Source: Panicum virgatum
Taxonomy: Eukaryota > Streptophyta > Magnoliopsida > Poales > Poaceae
DNA length: 64,000 bases
Assembly (NCBI RefSeq): GCF_016808335.1
Contig: NC_053149.1
Location: 20,680,733-20,744,732 of the forward strand
Direction: 5' to 3'
The position numbers and the translations under genes are program-made. The notes beneath the pieces are model-generated. The model was not told where the DNA came from and made no database searches. It saw nothing but the letters and a program-made list of their open reading frames with translations. Positions 45,642 to 57,893 of the stretch are shown here, one piece after another. Every line of letters begins with the position of its first letter. Position 1 is the stretch's first letter.

Positions 45642-48110
45642 ATGGCCACCTTCGCTTTCAACACCATGACGCTTGCTCAAGGCACCACCTTTGTCTTTGG
45701 CTAGTGGGTCTGCGTCGTCAACGGTTCGGGCTACTTTGATAACCACCTGAACAACCCCAGGGAGCCGGAGGCGATCTCGTCAGAGAGTAGCAACTTCGTC
45801 AAAGGCTCAAGCAACCTCGGCGAGATGTTGCTTCACAATCTCGCAAAGGAGATCGAGCAGAAACTCAAGGTCAACTTGAGTTCTACTCGATCCCAGACTG
45901 ATCCTAGCTCAAGTTCCACTCGGGCTAGGAGTCTTTGTGTCCGACCCACTTTCGGGTTACGCACCTCATCGTCTGTTTACCAAGAGATGATCAAGTCCAT
46001 CTACTCCACACATGGAGATAGTTCGGATTAATCCGCATACGTCAAAAACTCTCTCGCCACCGATAGCCGGGAGGCACCCGTTTTTGACGTATATTCATAT
46101 TCAGATGAGTCACACTCAAATGACAATTTGGATCTAATCATTGATGCCCTAACACAACTCCAAGCTAGGTCCTGTAGTGGCCGGGTGCCCACAGAACTAC
46201 CCGATCGCTTGCGGGTAATTGCCAGTATCGACGATCTACCGTATCAGCATGGTACAACCCTCACTCCCATTCGGGAAATAGGATTTGTAGGAACGCCATG
46301 TCTACATGGCAATAATCAACAATCATGATCAAGACGCCCTAAGCCAGCATGATTCTAACGAGACTCCAGAGTAGATATCCGAAGACAACTTCACAGTAAA
46401 TGCCCCACAAGATGAAGACGAGGCTAGGAGAACAGTGAGCTGGAGGAAGAATGAGCGAAGGGCCCAGCGAAGAATTCAAGCGGCCGACCGCGTGCATATC
46501 AACCTGTGCGATCTGAATCCAGAATTCAACAATGTTGCAGACCCAATATTCGACACTCCCATTGCCACAATGTCAAAGCCACTATACGCCTCATGCTGAT
46601 GCCAAGGAACGCGCAGATAGATCGCATAAATCAACTCACTCGCAACGCTGTTATGCTACTCGAGTGTCAAAACACTTTGTCCTCGATACGCAGCACAGCC
46701 TCTAGGACTGCAACTTCAGCAACGCCTCAAGCTAGCCGCACCCCAAGCGGCCACCGTCGCCAGCAGCAACAACAGAGAGTCCAAGAGGAGTAAGAAGTTG
46801 CCAGCGCACAACGTCCCAGGGGCGAGCACCCAGTAGGCAATCAGGCTCCAAGACCCCAAAACCAACAAAACCATGGTTAGAACAATGACCATGGCCGTAA
46901 CAATAAAGAAGTGCCGACTTCTGGAGTCAATGCCCAGGAAATCATGAACACAAGGCATCAAGGGTGCCTCTCCGACAATGCTGATTGCTTTCTAGCCCTC
47001 AGCGGTGTCTTCGCTGACGCTCAGTACCCGAAAGAATTCAAGCCAGCCAACCTCCAGAAGTATGATGGTAAGCAAGATCCAGTTCAACGGTTGCGTTTAT
47101 ACACGACTGCCATCAATGTTGTAGGAGGAGACACTGCCACCAAGGTCCTCTACTTCCCGATGGTTTTGGAGCCCGCACCCTCACATGGCTCGAGAGCCTG
47201 AAGCCGGAGTCCATCCACTCTTGGGATGACCTCAAGAAAGTCTTTGTCGACAACTTTCAAGGCTCCTTGCATCGAGTGGCTACTCGCCACGCCCTTGCAA
47301 TGTGCAAACAAGAGCCTGGTGAAACCCTGTGGTCGTACGTCAACCACTTCTTCGACACAACAGCCACCATTGCCAACGTCTCTGATGAAGACGTCGTCAA
47401 CTACTTCCATGACGGCCTCACCACGCAATCTCTTTATTGTGATTTTGTACGAAATCGTCTGAATCACTAGTAAAACTATGCGACATGATGCAGCGTTGGG
47501 CAGATGAAGAAGAACAAGAATGCAGCCGCTTCCCACATCGCAACAGTGACAACAATAGGAAGCGCAACAGCGATCGTTGTGGCAGCAGCAGCCAACATAA
47601 CCCTATGCGCAAGAGAAAGCCAGACGATGTCATCGGGGCTATCGACAGTAGCCCGAGCGACAAGAAGACAGGCAAGCCTCAAGATCAGTTTGATAAGATC
47701 CTGCACAATAGGAAGTGCCCAATCCACCCAAAGAGCAACCACTCAATGTTCGAGTGCACACTCATCCGCAAGTCTCTCAACGCTCCATTGCTCGAAGCGC
47801 CCAAGAAGAAGCCAAACAATGAAGACGAAGATGACAACAAGAAATATCCTGACGGGTTCCAACAACCCGCAAATGTAGTCAACGTCATCTTTGGAGGAGA
47901 TCCAAGCTTCTCCAAGCGCGCCCAGAAATTGATACTATGGGAAATCCTCTTTGTCGAGCCCGCAATTCAGAGACCATTAAAATATTGCGAGTTCCCGATC
48001 TCCTTCTCTAGGGAGGATCAATGGACCAGCTTTTTTGAACCAGGAGAGTTCTCGCTGGTACTCGATCCGGTCGTTCAAGGATCCAACCTCACCCGAGTAC
48101 TCATCGACAG
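45642..48110 (+). pseudogene. Gag of Tat element E
   Basis: Start codon 47 bases after the LTR; N-terminus LAQGTTFVFG then a TAG, parallel to element D. The gag core lies at 47,035-47,470 (KPANLQKYDGKQDP, LRLYTTAINVVGGD, SIHSWDDLKKVFVDNFQG, QEPGETLWSYVNHF) across two frames. KCPIHPKSNHSMFEC at ~47,717 is the C/H motif. At ~48,110 the protease loop that should read D-G-G-S reads D-R-stop-S. Many frame breaks. Confidence 0.72.
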
Positions 48111-48149
48111 ATGAAGCGGGCTCAACCTGATTTTTGTGAGTACTCTAAA

Positions 48150-49497
48150 GAAGATGGGCCTCAACTACATGAGTCTACTTACCCTCAAGCAAGGCTCCCT
48201 TCTACGGCATTGTCCTAGAAAACTCCTCTACACCTATTGGCTCAGTAACCCTCCCTGTTACTTTTGGTACATAGCAGAACTTCCGAACAGAGCACATCAA
48301 ATTCGAAGTTGCTGACTTCGAATCATCCTACCATGCCATCTTGGGAAGACCAGCACTAGTCAAATTCATGGCTGTGCCCCACTACGTCTGTCTACTCCTA
48401 AAGATGCTAGGCAACACAGGGGTTCTCTCCTTATGCGGGGTCTGCTTAACTCCTTTGAATGTGATAAGGAAGCAATCGTCCACGCCTACAGCATTCGTGT
48501 GCCAAGCTCTGTAAGTGAGATAATCGCAGCCGCCAAGGAGTTATCCCTCAACAAGGATTGAATGCCCTCCAAAAGACCAAGCCAGTCCTCGGTCGAACCG
48601 GCTAGTGATGTTGGCACGAAGACCATACAACTGCAAGAAGGAGATGAGTCCAAGACCGCCATCATCGACGCAGGGCTGGGCGACAAATTGGAACTCGAGC
48701 TCGTCAACTTCCTTAGGGCTAATCGAGACATAATTGCATGGAAACCAGTAGATATGCCTGGGTTTCCTAAGGAGTTGATCGAGCATGCATTGAAAGTTGA
48801 CCCTAAAGCCACAACTAAGACAAGCGAGAATCCATCAAGAAAGAGCTAGCAAAACTACTTGTAGCAGGGTTCATCAAGGAGGTTTATCATCCCGAGTGGT
48901 TAGCCAACCCTGTCCTTGTCCAAAAGAAGAACCACAATAAGTGGAGGATGTGCGTCGACTACACGAATCTCAACATGCATTGCCCAAAGGATCCTTTTGG
49001 GCTACCACGCATTGATCAAGGAATCGACTCCACAGTAGGATGCGTCCTGCTTTCCATCCTCGACTGCTACTCGGGTTATCACTAGATCACCCTCAAAGAA
49101 GAAGATTAAATCAAGATGGCATTCATCACCCCTTACGGGGCATACGCCTACAAGACTATGTCTTTTGGGTTGAAGAACGCAGGAGCTACCTACCAGCGGG
49201 CGATACAGCCGTGTTTTGCTAACCAGCTCCATCGCAATGTTGAAGCTTATATTGATGATGTTGTCATCAAAACTAAAACCCAGGATCAGTTCATCATTGA
49301 CTTGGAGGAGACCTTCAACAGCCTCCACAAGTTCCGCTGGAAACTGAATCCAACCAAGTGTGTCTTCGGCGTACCCTTTGGAAAACTACTCGGATTCATC
49401 GCCAGCCATTAAGGAATAGATGCCAATCCAGTTAAGATCAATGCCATCATGGCCATGGATGCTCCAAAAACAATCATGAACATCCAAAAGCTCACAG
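48150..49497 (+). pseudogene. Partial pol of Tat element E
   Basis: FEVADFESSYHAILGRPALV (48,300-48,360) is the usual protease-to-RT bridge of Tat-like grass elements. Reverse transcriptase follows: RMCVDYTNLNMHCPKDPFG, LDCYSGYH-stop, MSFGLKNAGATYQRAI and the catalytic AYIDDVV block at ~49,240. Stops at ~49,084, ~49,108 and ~49,410. The sequence breaks off after IQKLTG at the start of the RNase H region. Confidence 0.82.
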
Positions 49498-49521
49498 GCT
49501 GAGAAAGGAGCCAGCGGGATA

Positions 49522-50375
49522 TGTTGGCAAGTTATCTTTAGGATTTTTTGTTTGTTTAGTTAGGCAAGTTTGTTTCGTGTGTATCAAGTCGTAATCTCAC
49601 CGTGTCAGCAAGGGAGATTAGGGTTAGGCTATAAATAACAGGCCTTAGTCATTTGTAAACTTTGATCAATTACATCCAACCAAAACCCTTTACTTTTCAA
49701 TGCATCTACTTTTCCGTACGGCGGCATCACCCTAGTTGCAGTAGATTTTCTCTTCACTTGTTCTTAGCAGGTATGTCATTCGCTTGTTGAAAAGTTTTGA
49801 TTAGAGTTGCGTAGATGGGCTCAGGTTGATAGCGCATTGCTTCTTCCTCCGTCTATAGCGCTCAAATTTACCAAGCACGTTAAGCCCATCCGGCGGTGTT
49901 TAACTATTCACAATTTATTGAGTAGGTTAGATCTGTCCGGCAGGATCTAGCTTATTGACTAGTTATCGAGCACTCTAGATCCGTTCGGCGGAGTCTGGTT
50001 TACTCATCAGTTATCGATAAAAGCTAGTAATATGTTTAGGTTAATCTTGATCCGTTAATCTGGCTTTTTACTGCTTTTATTACCAATTTATCGACATTTA
50101 CTTAGATCTTGCTAGGTTAACCTGTTTAATCTTGTTTGATTTAAGTTTTTTTGTCACAATTTATCTAGCCTAGATCCATCTTGATCGGCCAGCTCCGGTG
50201 ATCTGATCATGTAGGCCGATTTAGATCTGATCTAAGTGCTGCTTGCAGGTCGCACTACTTTAAGCGTGGACTGCTCCCTTTACTATCGGCCGTGCAATAG
50301 CAGATAGCTGGCGTCGCCATCGGCTGGCTATTCGATGGCCCCCCGGAAACGAACCGAGTTTTCGAACGGAGAACC
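49522..50375 (+). repeat. LTR-like block, unassigned
   Basis: Starts TGTTGGCAAG, has a TATA box 'ctataaataaca' at ~49,631 and a leader with a 'gcag|gtatg' type splice site and repeated 'agatccgttcggcgg' phrases. It follows the broken end of element E and is cut by element G's LTR. No PBS or partner copy is seen. Confidence 0.5.
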
Positions 50376-51456
50376 TGACTCCCTGTATCCCCATGACAGT
50401 CCCTGGATCAGTAGCTATCACATACAGAACTCATCTCAGTTGCATATCACAGTCATACTTCTCGAGAAAGTCATTACTAGGATTTATTTATTACATAATC
50501 CAAAGGTTTGTAATACGAATTTTAGAGTACAAGCCCATTGGGCTAAAGGAAAATAATCAGAAAATAGAAATGGTAGCTATTCTTCTGGGCCATCCTTCAC
50601 GAACACTTCTCCATAGGAAACCTTTAGTGTAGCACGAGCCGTCCTTAGTCTCCATCTTCTCCGTCAGCCTTGATCTTCAAGTTGGATACCGACTAAAACG
50701 TTAGATCTTTAGCTTCATTCCTTGTTGAGATCTTTGCTTTGTAGATGCCCAAACAGGGAGCATGAACAGTAAGAAAGGTGGCAATGAAAGTAAATGTCGA
50801 GCTTTCCAATAATAGTCAGAAAAATCAACCCCCTACACTGTGGAGAGAGGGGGCTAGTTATACCCCTAGCCCTCGGCCAGGTTTTCCTAAATTGCCCCCT
50901 CCCAACTCATTTACAGCTCACTCTTGGCCGGTTCCGGGGTAAAATTACAAGATGAGAGGTTTACAAATCCGACCTTCTCACGCAATTGGAGGGTGTACAG
51001 CTCCGACCTTCTTACATACTCACATTTTACTCACGTGTCTTCAGTCGACGAAGGTCACTATAACCTTCGGGTACCTCCGGGAGCTTGGGTCTTGAAAGCC
51101 CCATCAACAACCGGTCAGTCGTCACCGTTCCCGGTCGCGGGCTCTTCTCCCGAAGGTCTCAAACATCGAGTTTACGCTTCCGGGTAGACGTTCGTCACCT
51201 TCGGCGCGGTGGAGACTAAATCCTTCAGACCGAAGGTCTTGGAGCTTGTGCTTTCGCTTCATGGTAGCTATCCGTTACCTTCGGCCTTCGGAAGGTGATA
51301 TCCTTCGGACCGAAGGTTATGGTCTTCAAGCTTGCGCTTCTCAGTGTTCATCTGATACTTTCGGGTGCGCTTAGCTCCATTTCGCTGTGGCCCTGCAAAC
51401 AGGTTAGGGAGCATTTTCGAGGGTGAGGGCTTGACCCGAAGGTCCAATCCCCAACA
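50376..51456 (-). repeat. 3' LTR of Tat element G
   Basis: On the minus strand it starts TGTTGGGGATTGGACC at 51,456 directly after a purine tract, has a TATA-like 'ggggtataac' at ~50,867 and an 'aataaataaa' poly(A)-type signal at ~50,490. The lower border is estimated from a CA near 50,376; the 5' partner is outside the window. Confidence 0.6.
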
Positions 51457-51670
51457 GTAGCCCCTCGAGGGCGATGTCCGAAGCCGACGGTCCGAACCCT
51501 TGTTAATGAAGAAGATTGCGTGTAACCTTCAGGAAGCTCCCGAGGAAAAACGTCTCCCGAACCGTCGGCTGCAACGGTTGGTTTTTGTTGTGTACGTGTC
51601 GTTGCCTGATTGCTTCGTTTGGGCTGGGGTCTCCTCGTTTTTACCGCTGGAACTGTTCCTTTTCACCGTC

Positions 51671-51678
51671 TATATAAG
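51671..51678 (+). promoter_or_regulatory. TATA box of the antisense gene in element G
   Basis: TATATAAG inside 'cgtctatataagcagagg', 139 bases upstream of the MARTKQTAR start codon and pointing into the antisense gene. Transcription would start near 51,700-51,710. Confidence 0.6.
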
Positions 51679-54600
51679 CAGAGGAGGGGGGGGGTAGAAC
51701 CTGTGCCCTTTCGAGCTTTGCTATCCTTCGTCGCTTTTTGCTATAAAGCGTTTTGTCCGAAGGTTCTTGTGCGTGGTAAATCTGCTTGTTTTCCTCGGTG
51801 TAAGTAACTACAGCTCATGGCTCGTACTAAACAGACAGCGAGGCTGATCGAAGGTTCGCTTTTTTGTTTGTGATTTGACTTTTTTTTTGTTTACTTTTGT
51901 AGTTATGGCATTTATTAAGAGGGCAGTTCTCCGTACAGACTCTGGTGCAGCTTCCGAAGGAGAGGCGGGTGGTTCGCAGCCTTCTCAGCAGCAGCAGTCC
52001 AGCGAAAGCCTCTCAGCTGTTTCTGCGGACGTGTCGAAACTAATGGCTCCGGAGAAACGTAAGACTCTGCTTTTCGAGCCATCTGTCGTATCACAGAGCA
52101 TGATAGACTTCTACGTTACGAAGGGCTACTTCGCCGAGGGGGTTTGCCGCCCTCCGGGGGCAGAATTGATTCCTGTACCGGAGACCGGCGAGGTTGTAGT
52201 ATTTAAGGATTTTTTTACAGCGGGACTTAGGCTTCCGATGGATCCAATTGTGCCGAAGCTTTTGGAGCCATTCAACGCGAAGCTGCACCATTTCACTCCG
52301 AACGGGATTGTTACACTGTCCAAGTTTCTGTGGGTAGTGCGTAGTTTCGGGGAGGTGTCTGTGGATGCGTTTTGCAGGCTCTTTCAGCTACACTGCCAGC
52401 CTCGGAAGGTTTATGTAGATGATGATGATGAGCTTAGCGAGGTTCAGAACGGCTGCTGCACCTTCGTTCCTCGCAAACCAAACAAAAGGACTGGCCTGTT
52501 GAAGGTTATGCTCTCGACAGCTTACAAGAACAAGTGGGAAGGGAACTGGTTGGAATACTGGTTTTACGCGAAGATTGGCTTCCCTGATCCCGAAGGTTCT
52601 AATGAGGAGAAGTACCTTCTTGCTTCGGACATTGAGATGTTCGATCACGTTTATCAGCCTGCCTTCAACAAACGAGGGCCAGGTTTCAAGTCGTGTCTGG
52701 AAGCTTTCATGACAGCTTGCCAGGTTTGTGGTGGCCGGGATGCTGTCGAGGAGTTTCTGGCTGCGAAGGTTTGGCCACTGGCTGCTGGCTGGTCTCCGGT
52801 GAGGTTCGAGCGCAAGAGTTTTGTTGGTTTGAAGTACGAAGTGACTTCTCCGTTTTTTGGGCTTTGAAGACCCGAAGGTGCCAGCGATGAAGTTATTGTT
52901 GACGAGCTGGAGCGTCGGGCTGCGGAGATTTTGGGGCCATGGAACAAAAAGGAGTACTGCTCTTTGGTTGAGGTGTGCGGAGGGAACCTTCGGTTGAACC
53001 GTTGCTTAGCTGAGATGGGCGTCGCTTACGAGCCTCGGCCGGTCCCGGCTAACGCCATTGCAAGGATGACGCCGCCGGGGAACGTAGGCTCGGAGGTTCC
53101 TGATGCGAAGTCCAAAGGAAAAGCTAAGGCGGAGGTGGCGGGGAGCTCCGGGTCTGCCGGTGCGCGGGGGCGCGGTCGCGGTCGGAAACCTTCGGGCTCG
53201 AAGGTTTCAGTTGCGCGGGCAGAGAGTGCCAAGAGAAAGGTGCAAGATGAGGAGGTTTCTTCGGGCGACAGCGGTACGCCCTCATTTATGGAAGAGCTCA
53301 TGGGGACGGTGGGCGGGGAGATTGTAGTTCCCGAGGGGAGGCTTTTTAGATCCCATTATGATCTTAGCGATGAGTACGGGACCATGCTTTTCGGTTCCGG
53401 CCGTCGGGTTGAGGTGGCGAAAGCGTCGATTAATCTTTATTGTTCATCCGAAGGTACGACAAAACGCCGGAGGATTCAGAGCCTCGTCAAGACTGGGACC
53501 AAGCCCGTGGACCTTCCGAGGCCGCCCGTGCCGAAGGGTGCTGCCTCGACGGCCGATGTCTGTAACACCCGGTTTATAAAAGAACATAAACCGAGCAATC
53601 ATATACGTGCCAGGATCAAGTCACACGTATATACAACAGAATGAACAGTATATCACAGCATATATCACGAATAAGTCATAATAAAACGAAATACGAATGT
53701 TATTTACTACATTAATGACAAAAATGTCTGATACAGCGGAAGCGAAGTACAAAATATGATAAAAGCTCTCCGAAGCTGAGCAGGGCGCCACAGGGACGTC
53801 GACTGGGAGACGAACACCTAGAAGTCCTCGTAGTCCTGGTAGCGCTGGACGAACTCCCTCGTGTCGGCAGGAACTGAGCAGCAGTAGCATAGCCAAGAGG
53901 AAAAAAATAGAGAAGAGGCAAGAGTGAGTACACAACTTGTACTCAACAAGTATAACACAAACTATGAGGCTCTAAGGTTGGCTGACTCAACTGCATTAGC
54001 TTTTAAGTGTTGGCAAGATTTTATTAAAGCTATTTACTACGAGTTGATGAATTACCATTAACCCAGTTACATAGTTATTAATCAAGTTTAATCATGTAAC
54101 TACTGAGGAACCAAACCCAAAACCAAGCCACCAAGGTAACCCCGAGAAGCACCTCCCTCGTCGGAAGGAGATAACTCCACGAATCAAAAGGAGGATCTGG
54201 GCCGCTCATAACCGTGAGCACGGCTAGTATACCAGTTTTACACTCTGCAGAGGTTGCACATCTTTACCCACAAGTCGTGAGCTACGCCAGTTGTTCATCA
54301 CACTTCCTTAGGTGAGATGACTAGCGACTCACTACGAGGCCTTTACAAAGAATCTCGTTGGTAGGGAGTAACCGCGAGGGTGGATCAGCGACTATGGAGC
54401 AGGTCTAGTGGGCGTCAAGACACGAAGCACAGACGAGGCCACTCAGCACGAGGGCCATAGAAGCTTACCGCCCCTGCCCCGCAGGTAAGTTACTCCAAAC
54501 CAAAAAGATCTAATTATTACGCCAAGTCTATCCCATTCTAGCCTTGTGGTAGCGCTGTTGTCCCAGGTTGTCGCTCTATGAACCGGTCCTTATGGAGAGT

Positions 54601-56271
54601 GGCCAACCAAGCACTAAGCACCGTGCTGGCCCCCTAAACCATGTTTCTACAAAAACATCTTTTAACGAGACGTGAGCCACTCAAGCACGAAGCACAGAGG
54701 GCCACTCTCAGAATTAAGTTCAAGTAAACCATTAATCAAATTAATTAAAAAGGACCAGAGTATGTTATGGCGCAGCAACCTAGCACAACTAACCAAAATG
54801 CAACCCAAAGGTATATATAAAGAATATAAAGTGGCTAGGAAGTCCTTATAGGCATACAGTATTAAAATGCAGTATGAAATTGTAATTAAAGATGATAGGT
54901 TGTTCATGTTATACTTGCCTTCCTCGTACTGCTCCTGCTGCTGCTCAAAGTGCTCCGAAGACGGCTGCTCCTGGTACTGGTACTGGGGCTCCTCAGATGG
55001 ATCAACGTCTACTCACGAACACATGGCCAAAACAATGCACCAAAATAAGCATACAAGCAAACACTAACAAAAACTATGAAATAGTACATCAATACATAAA
55101 AACAGCAAGAAAAACTAAGCTAAAACTATTCTACACGTTACAACGATCGCGTGGATAAAAAGAACGCTAAAAACGGAGCTAAAACGCATTTTCTAGGCTA
55201 AAAACAAGTTTCAGGGGCTCATTTGTAAGAAAACTGAAGTTCCAGGGGGTTTTCTGCTAAAACCGAGGGTCTGGACGTAAATAAACATTAGCTCCAGGGT
55301 CTAACTCGCAAAAAAGGACAGGTCCGGACGGCGGGTTGTATTTTAAAGAAACCCAGGGTCTAAAACGTAAAAGCAGGGGCGGGTTTGGAAATATTTTTCT
55401 ACCGGTGTGGAGCGCGGGTTCATTTCGAGGAAGTTGGGGGGCTCTTATGCAGAAAGAGCGGGCCGAACCGGTACGCGCGGTTTCTGGCCGCTGGATCTGG
55501 ATTTGAGGGTCTAGATCTAATGGATCCAAGATCTAATCGCGCGCGTTGAATCCGGATCGGACTGCGCAGGGGGGTTGGGCGCGCGAGCGGCGGCGGTAAG
55601 TCGCCGGCGGCTCTGTTCCGCGGCGGCGCGGCGGGAAACTCGCCGGACTTGGCCAAACCTGGCCGTCCGGGGGTCAAATCGACCCGTTTTTGGGTCTGCG
55701 GCGATCTACGGGGCATGTGTAGTCCACCTGGGCTCTAAACAGAGCTCGGGGAGGCTCGGGGCGGTACGCGCTGCGTCGGCGGCGGCTCTGCACGGCGGAC
55801 TTCGCCGACGAGCGGGATTCTAAGGGCGCCAGGGGCTACGGATCACAAAAGCTAACACCAAAAGGGACCAGGGAGGGTTGTGGGTTCTCACCGGGACTTC
55901 TGGTGCCCGGAGCCGTCGCGCAGGTGGGTCGTCGGCGAGGTTCGGCGGCGGGATCGGTGCGGTGGCCGTGGACAGGTCGCTGCGGGGGTGCTCCGAGGCT
56001 GCTGACTCGCCGGGAAGACACGGGTGGGCCCTGCGAAGGTGGTCCAGGGGTCAAAGAAGCCCTGAGGTCGACGGCGGCGGGGAATTTCTTGCGAAAGGGC
56101 TCACCTGCGGCGGCTACTTCGCGAGCAATCCAGGCGCGTACACGGCTTGGATTGGGGACAGCGGGCTTGGTGAGTCTCCTGGAGTCAAGGCGAAGCCACG
56201 GCGAGCTTTGCAGGGGCCGGGGGGGGGGGGGGGCAGTGGCGCAGCGTGGCCGCGGTGGAGCAGAGTCTAGG

Positions 56272-57893
56272 TGAAAGTGATCGGGTGCTCTAGCCTAAGA
56301 GGGGGAGGGGGTGAATTAGGCTCTAATAAAAACTTAGACCTATGGCTCCAACTAGTTTGCACAAAACTTAAACTAAAACATGCTATCAATATGTGCAACT
56401 AGGTTGTTCTAGTGTAAAACCCCTATCCCAAAAGAGTTTAGCAACCTATAACCTTTCCTATCAAGAAACTATTCTATGAAAGTAAAGGCATACAAATTAC
56501 TAGAAAGAAATGTGGAAGCTTAAAGAGTGGGATAGGAGATAGCAAACTCTTGACGCGGGTGTTTATCCCGTGGTTCGGTTAGCCACAAAGGCACACCTAC
56601 ATCCACGTTGTTGTAGCACTCACTAAGAGTATTGCTACTCGGCCACCAAGTCTCTTCCGTGAACACAATCACGGTCACCTTGGCCCCGGGTTCCACTAAG
56701 GAGCTTCTCCACAAAGGATGGGGGTCTCCACGTCCCCCGCACAAAGGTGTCGTCGCCGCTCCACACCAAGTCGGAGGGTCGATGACGTTGCCGGCGAGCT
56801 CCACTCTCCAAGGTGCCGGCGCACCAAGCTCTTGTTTTGGTTCACTAATGAACCACAGCACAAAGGCTGTAAGCCTTGCAAACTCACTCACTAAGAGCTA
56901 ATCCTTTACACAACACTCTCAAAGTGTGCTAAGGGCTAAGGATATGATCTTGATGCTTTTGTATGGCTTGGAGATGTTCTTGGGTGTGTGTGGGATGTCC
57001 AGCAACTCCAGCAATCTTCAAATGGCCGGGGTGAGGCGTATATATAGGCCACCAAGTCTTGTAGCCGTTGCTCCAACGGTTAGCTGAAAATCTGCGTACC
57101 ACCGGAAGAACCGATGCCTCTTGGCAGGGTAGCGTCGGTTCATCCGGTCACTCATAACACGAAGTAGCCGTTGGACTCCTGATGGCTGACGCAGAGACCA
57201 CCGGTTGAACCGATGCAATGCACCGATGCCTCATCGGTTCAACCGGTGCTGAAAGAATCTTCTCCTGGACGCTGACGTCATTACACCGGTGGTATGCACC
57301 GATGCCCCATCGGTTGAACCGGTGCTGAAGACACTTCTCCTGGGCACTTGACATCGTCTCTGGTACAAAGGACGGCCAATGCACCGACGGTATGCTCCGA
57401 TGCACCGTCGGTTGAACCGGTGCTGAAGAAACTTCTCCTGGGCACTTGACATCGTCTCTGGTACATAGGACGCCCAATGCACCGATGCCCTATTTTGGAC
57501 CGTCGGTTCAACCGGTGCCTATAGGCTGACTTGGCTTCGATTCCCTTCTGCACCAAGGTATTATGGCGTCGGTTCTTCCGACTACCACCGGATGCTCCGA
57601 TGCCCTGGCGTCGGTTCTTCCGGTGCTCCTGAATCGAAGAGCTTTCAGGGCGCTGCCCTGAGACCCGCGAGGGGCGGCTCCCCCTTGACCCCCGTCCGCT
57701 AACCGGGTAGCGGAACCCCCGTAGGGGCTGCCCTTCGGGTCTTGCTACGCCTATTTTCTCTTTCTCTTTGTCATCACTTGAACCTAAAAGCCTGAGAATG
57801 ATCATCTTAACAATCATATTAGTCCAAGTGTTGTGTTGTCATTCGATCACCAAAATCACTCGAAATGGCATAAATGGTGCCATGTTCGTTACA
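56272..57893. mobile_element. Solo-LTR-like insertion nested in solo LTR C
   Basis: Starts TGAAAGTGATCGGGTGCTC and ends GTTCGTTACA, with a perfect 5-bp duplication CTAGG (56,267-56,271 and 57,894-57,898). TG...CA ends and 5-bp duplication fit a solo LTR of an LTR retrotransposon; family not assigned. It contains 'taagagggggagggggtgaa', common in grass LTRs. Confidence 0.75.
57183..57520. repeat. Imperfect ~77-99-bp tandem repeats
   Basis: Units built around 'cggttgaaccggtgctgaag' and 'cttctcctgggcacttgaca' recur near 57,235, 57,311, 57,410 and 57,501 with variable spacing. Confidence 0.75.

Larger units (their letters stand above)
32167..49497 (+). mobile_element. Tat-type LTR retrotransposon E, truncated, split by Athila
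   Basis: 5' LTR starts TGTTAACACC at 32,167, is interrupted at 32,248 by the Athila element, resumes at 45,181 and ends CACCGACA at 45,595. PBS at 45,598-45,615; gag from 45,642; protease and reverse transcriptase to ~49,497, where the element breaks off at the start of RNase H. No 3' LTR is present. Stops are frequent, so it is an old copy. Confidence 0.78.

Noticed and set aside
51817..51853. A captured histone H3 gene
   Set aside because: Identity ends after ARTKQTAR; the following LIEVMAFIKR is unlike H3, so it is at most a mimic.
53621..53935. Minus-strand 104-codon frame near the end of solo LTR C
   Set aside because: It lies in the repeat's U5 region in a frame other than the conserved one; its Leu/Ser-rich text is a shadow.
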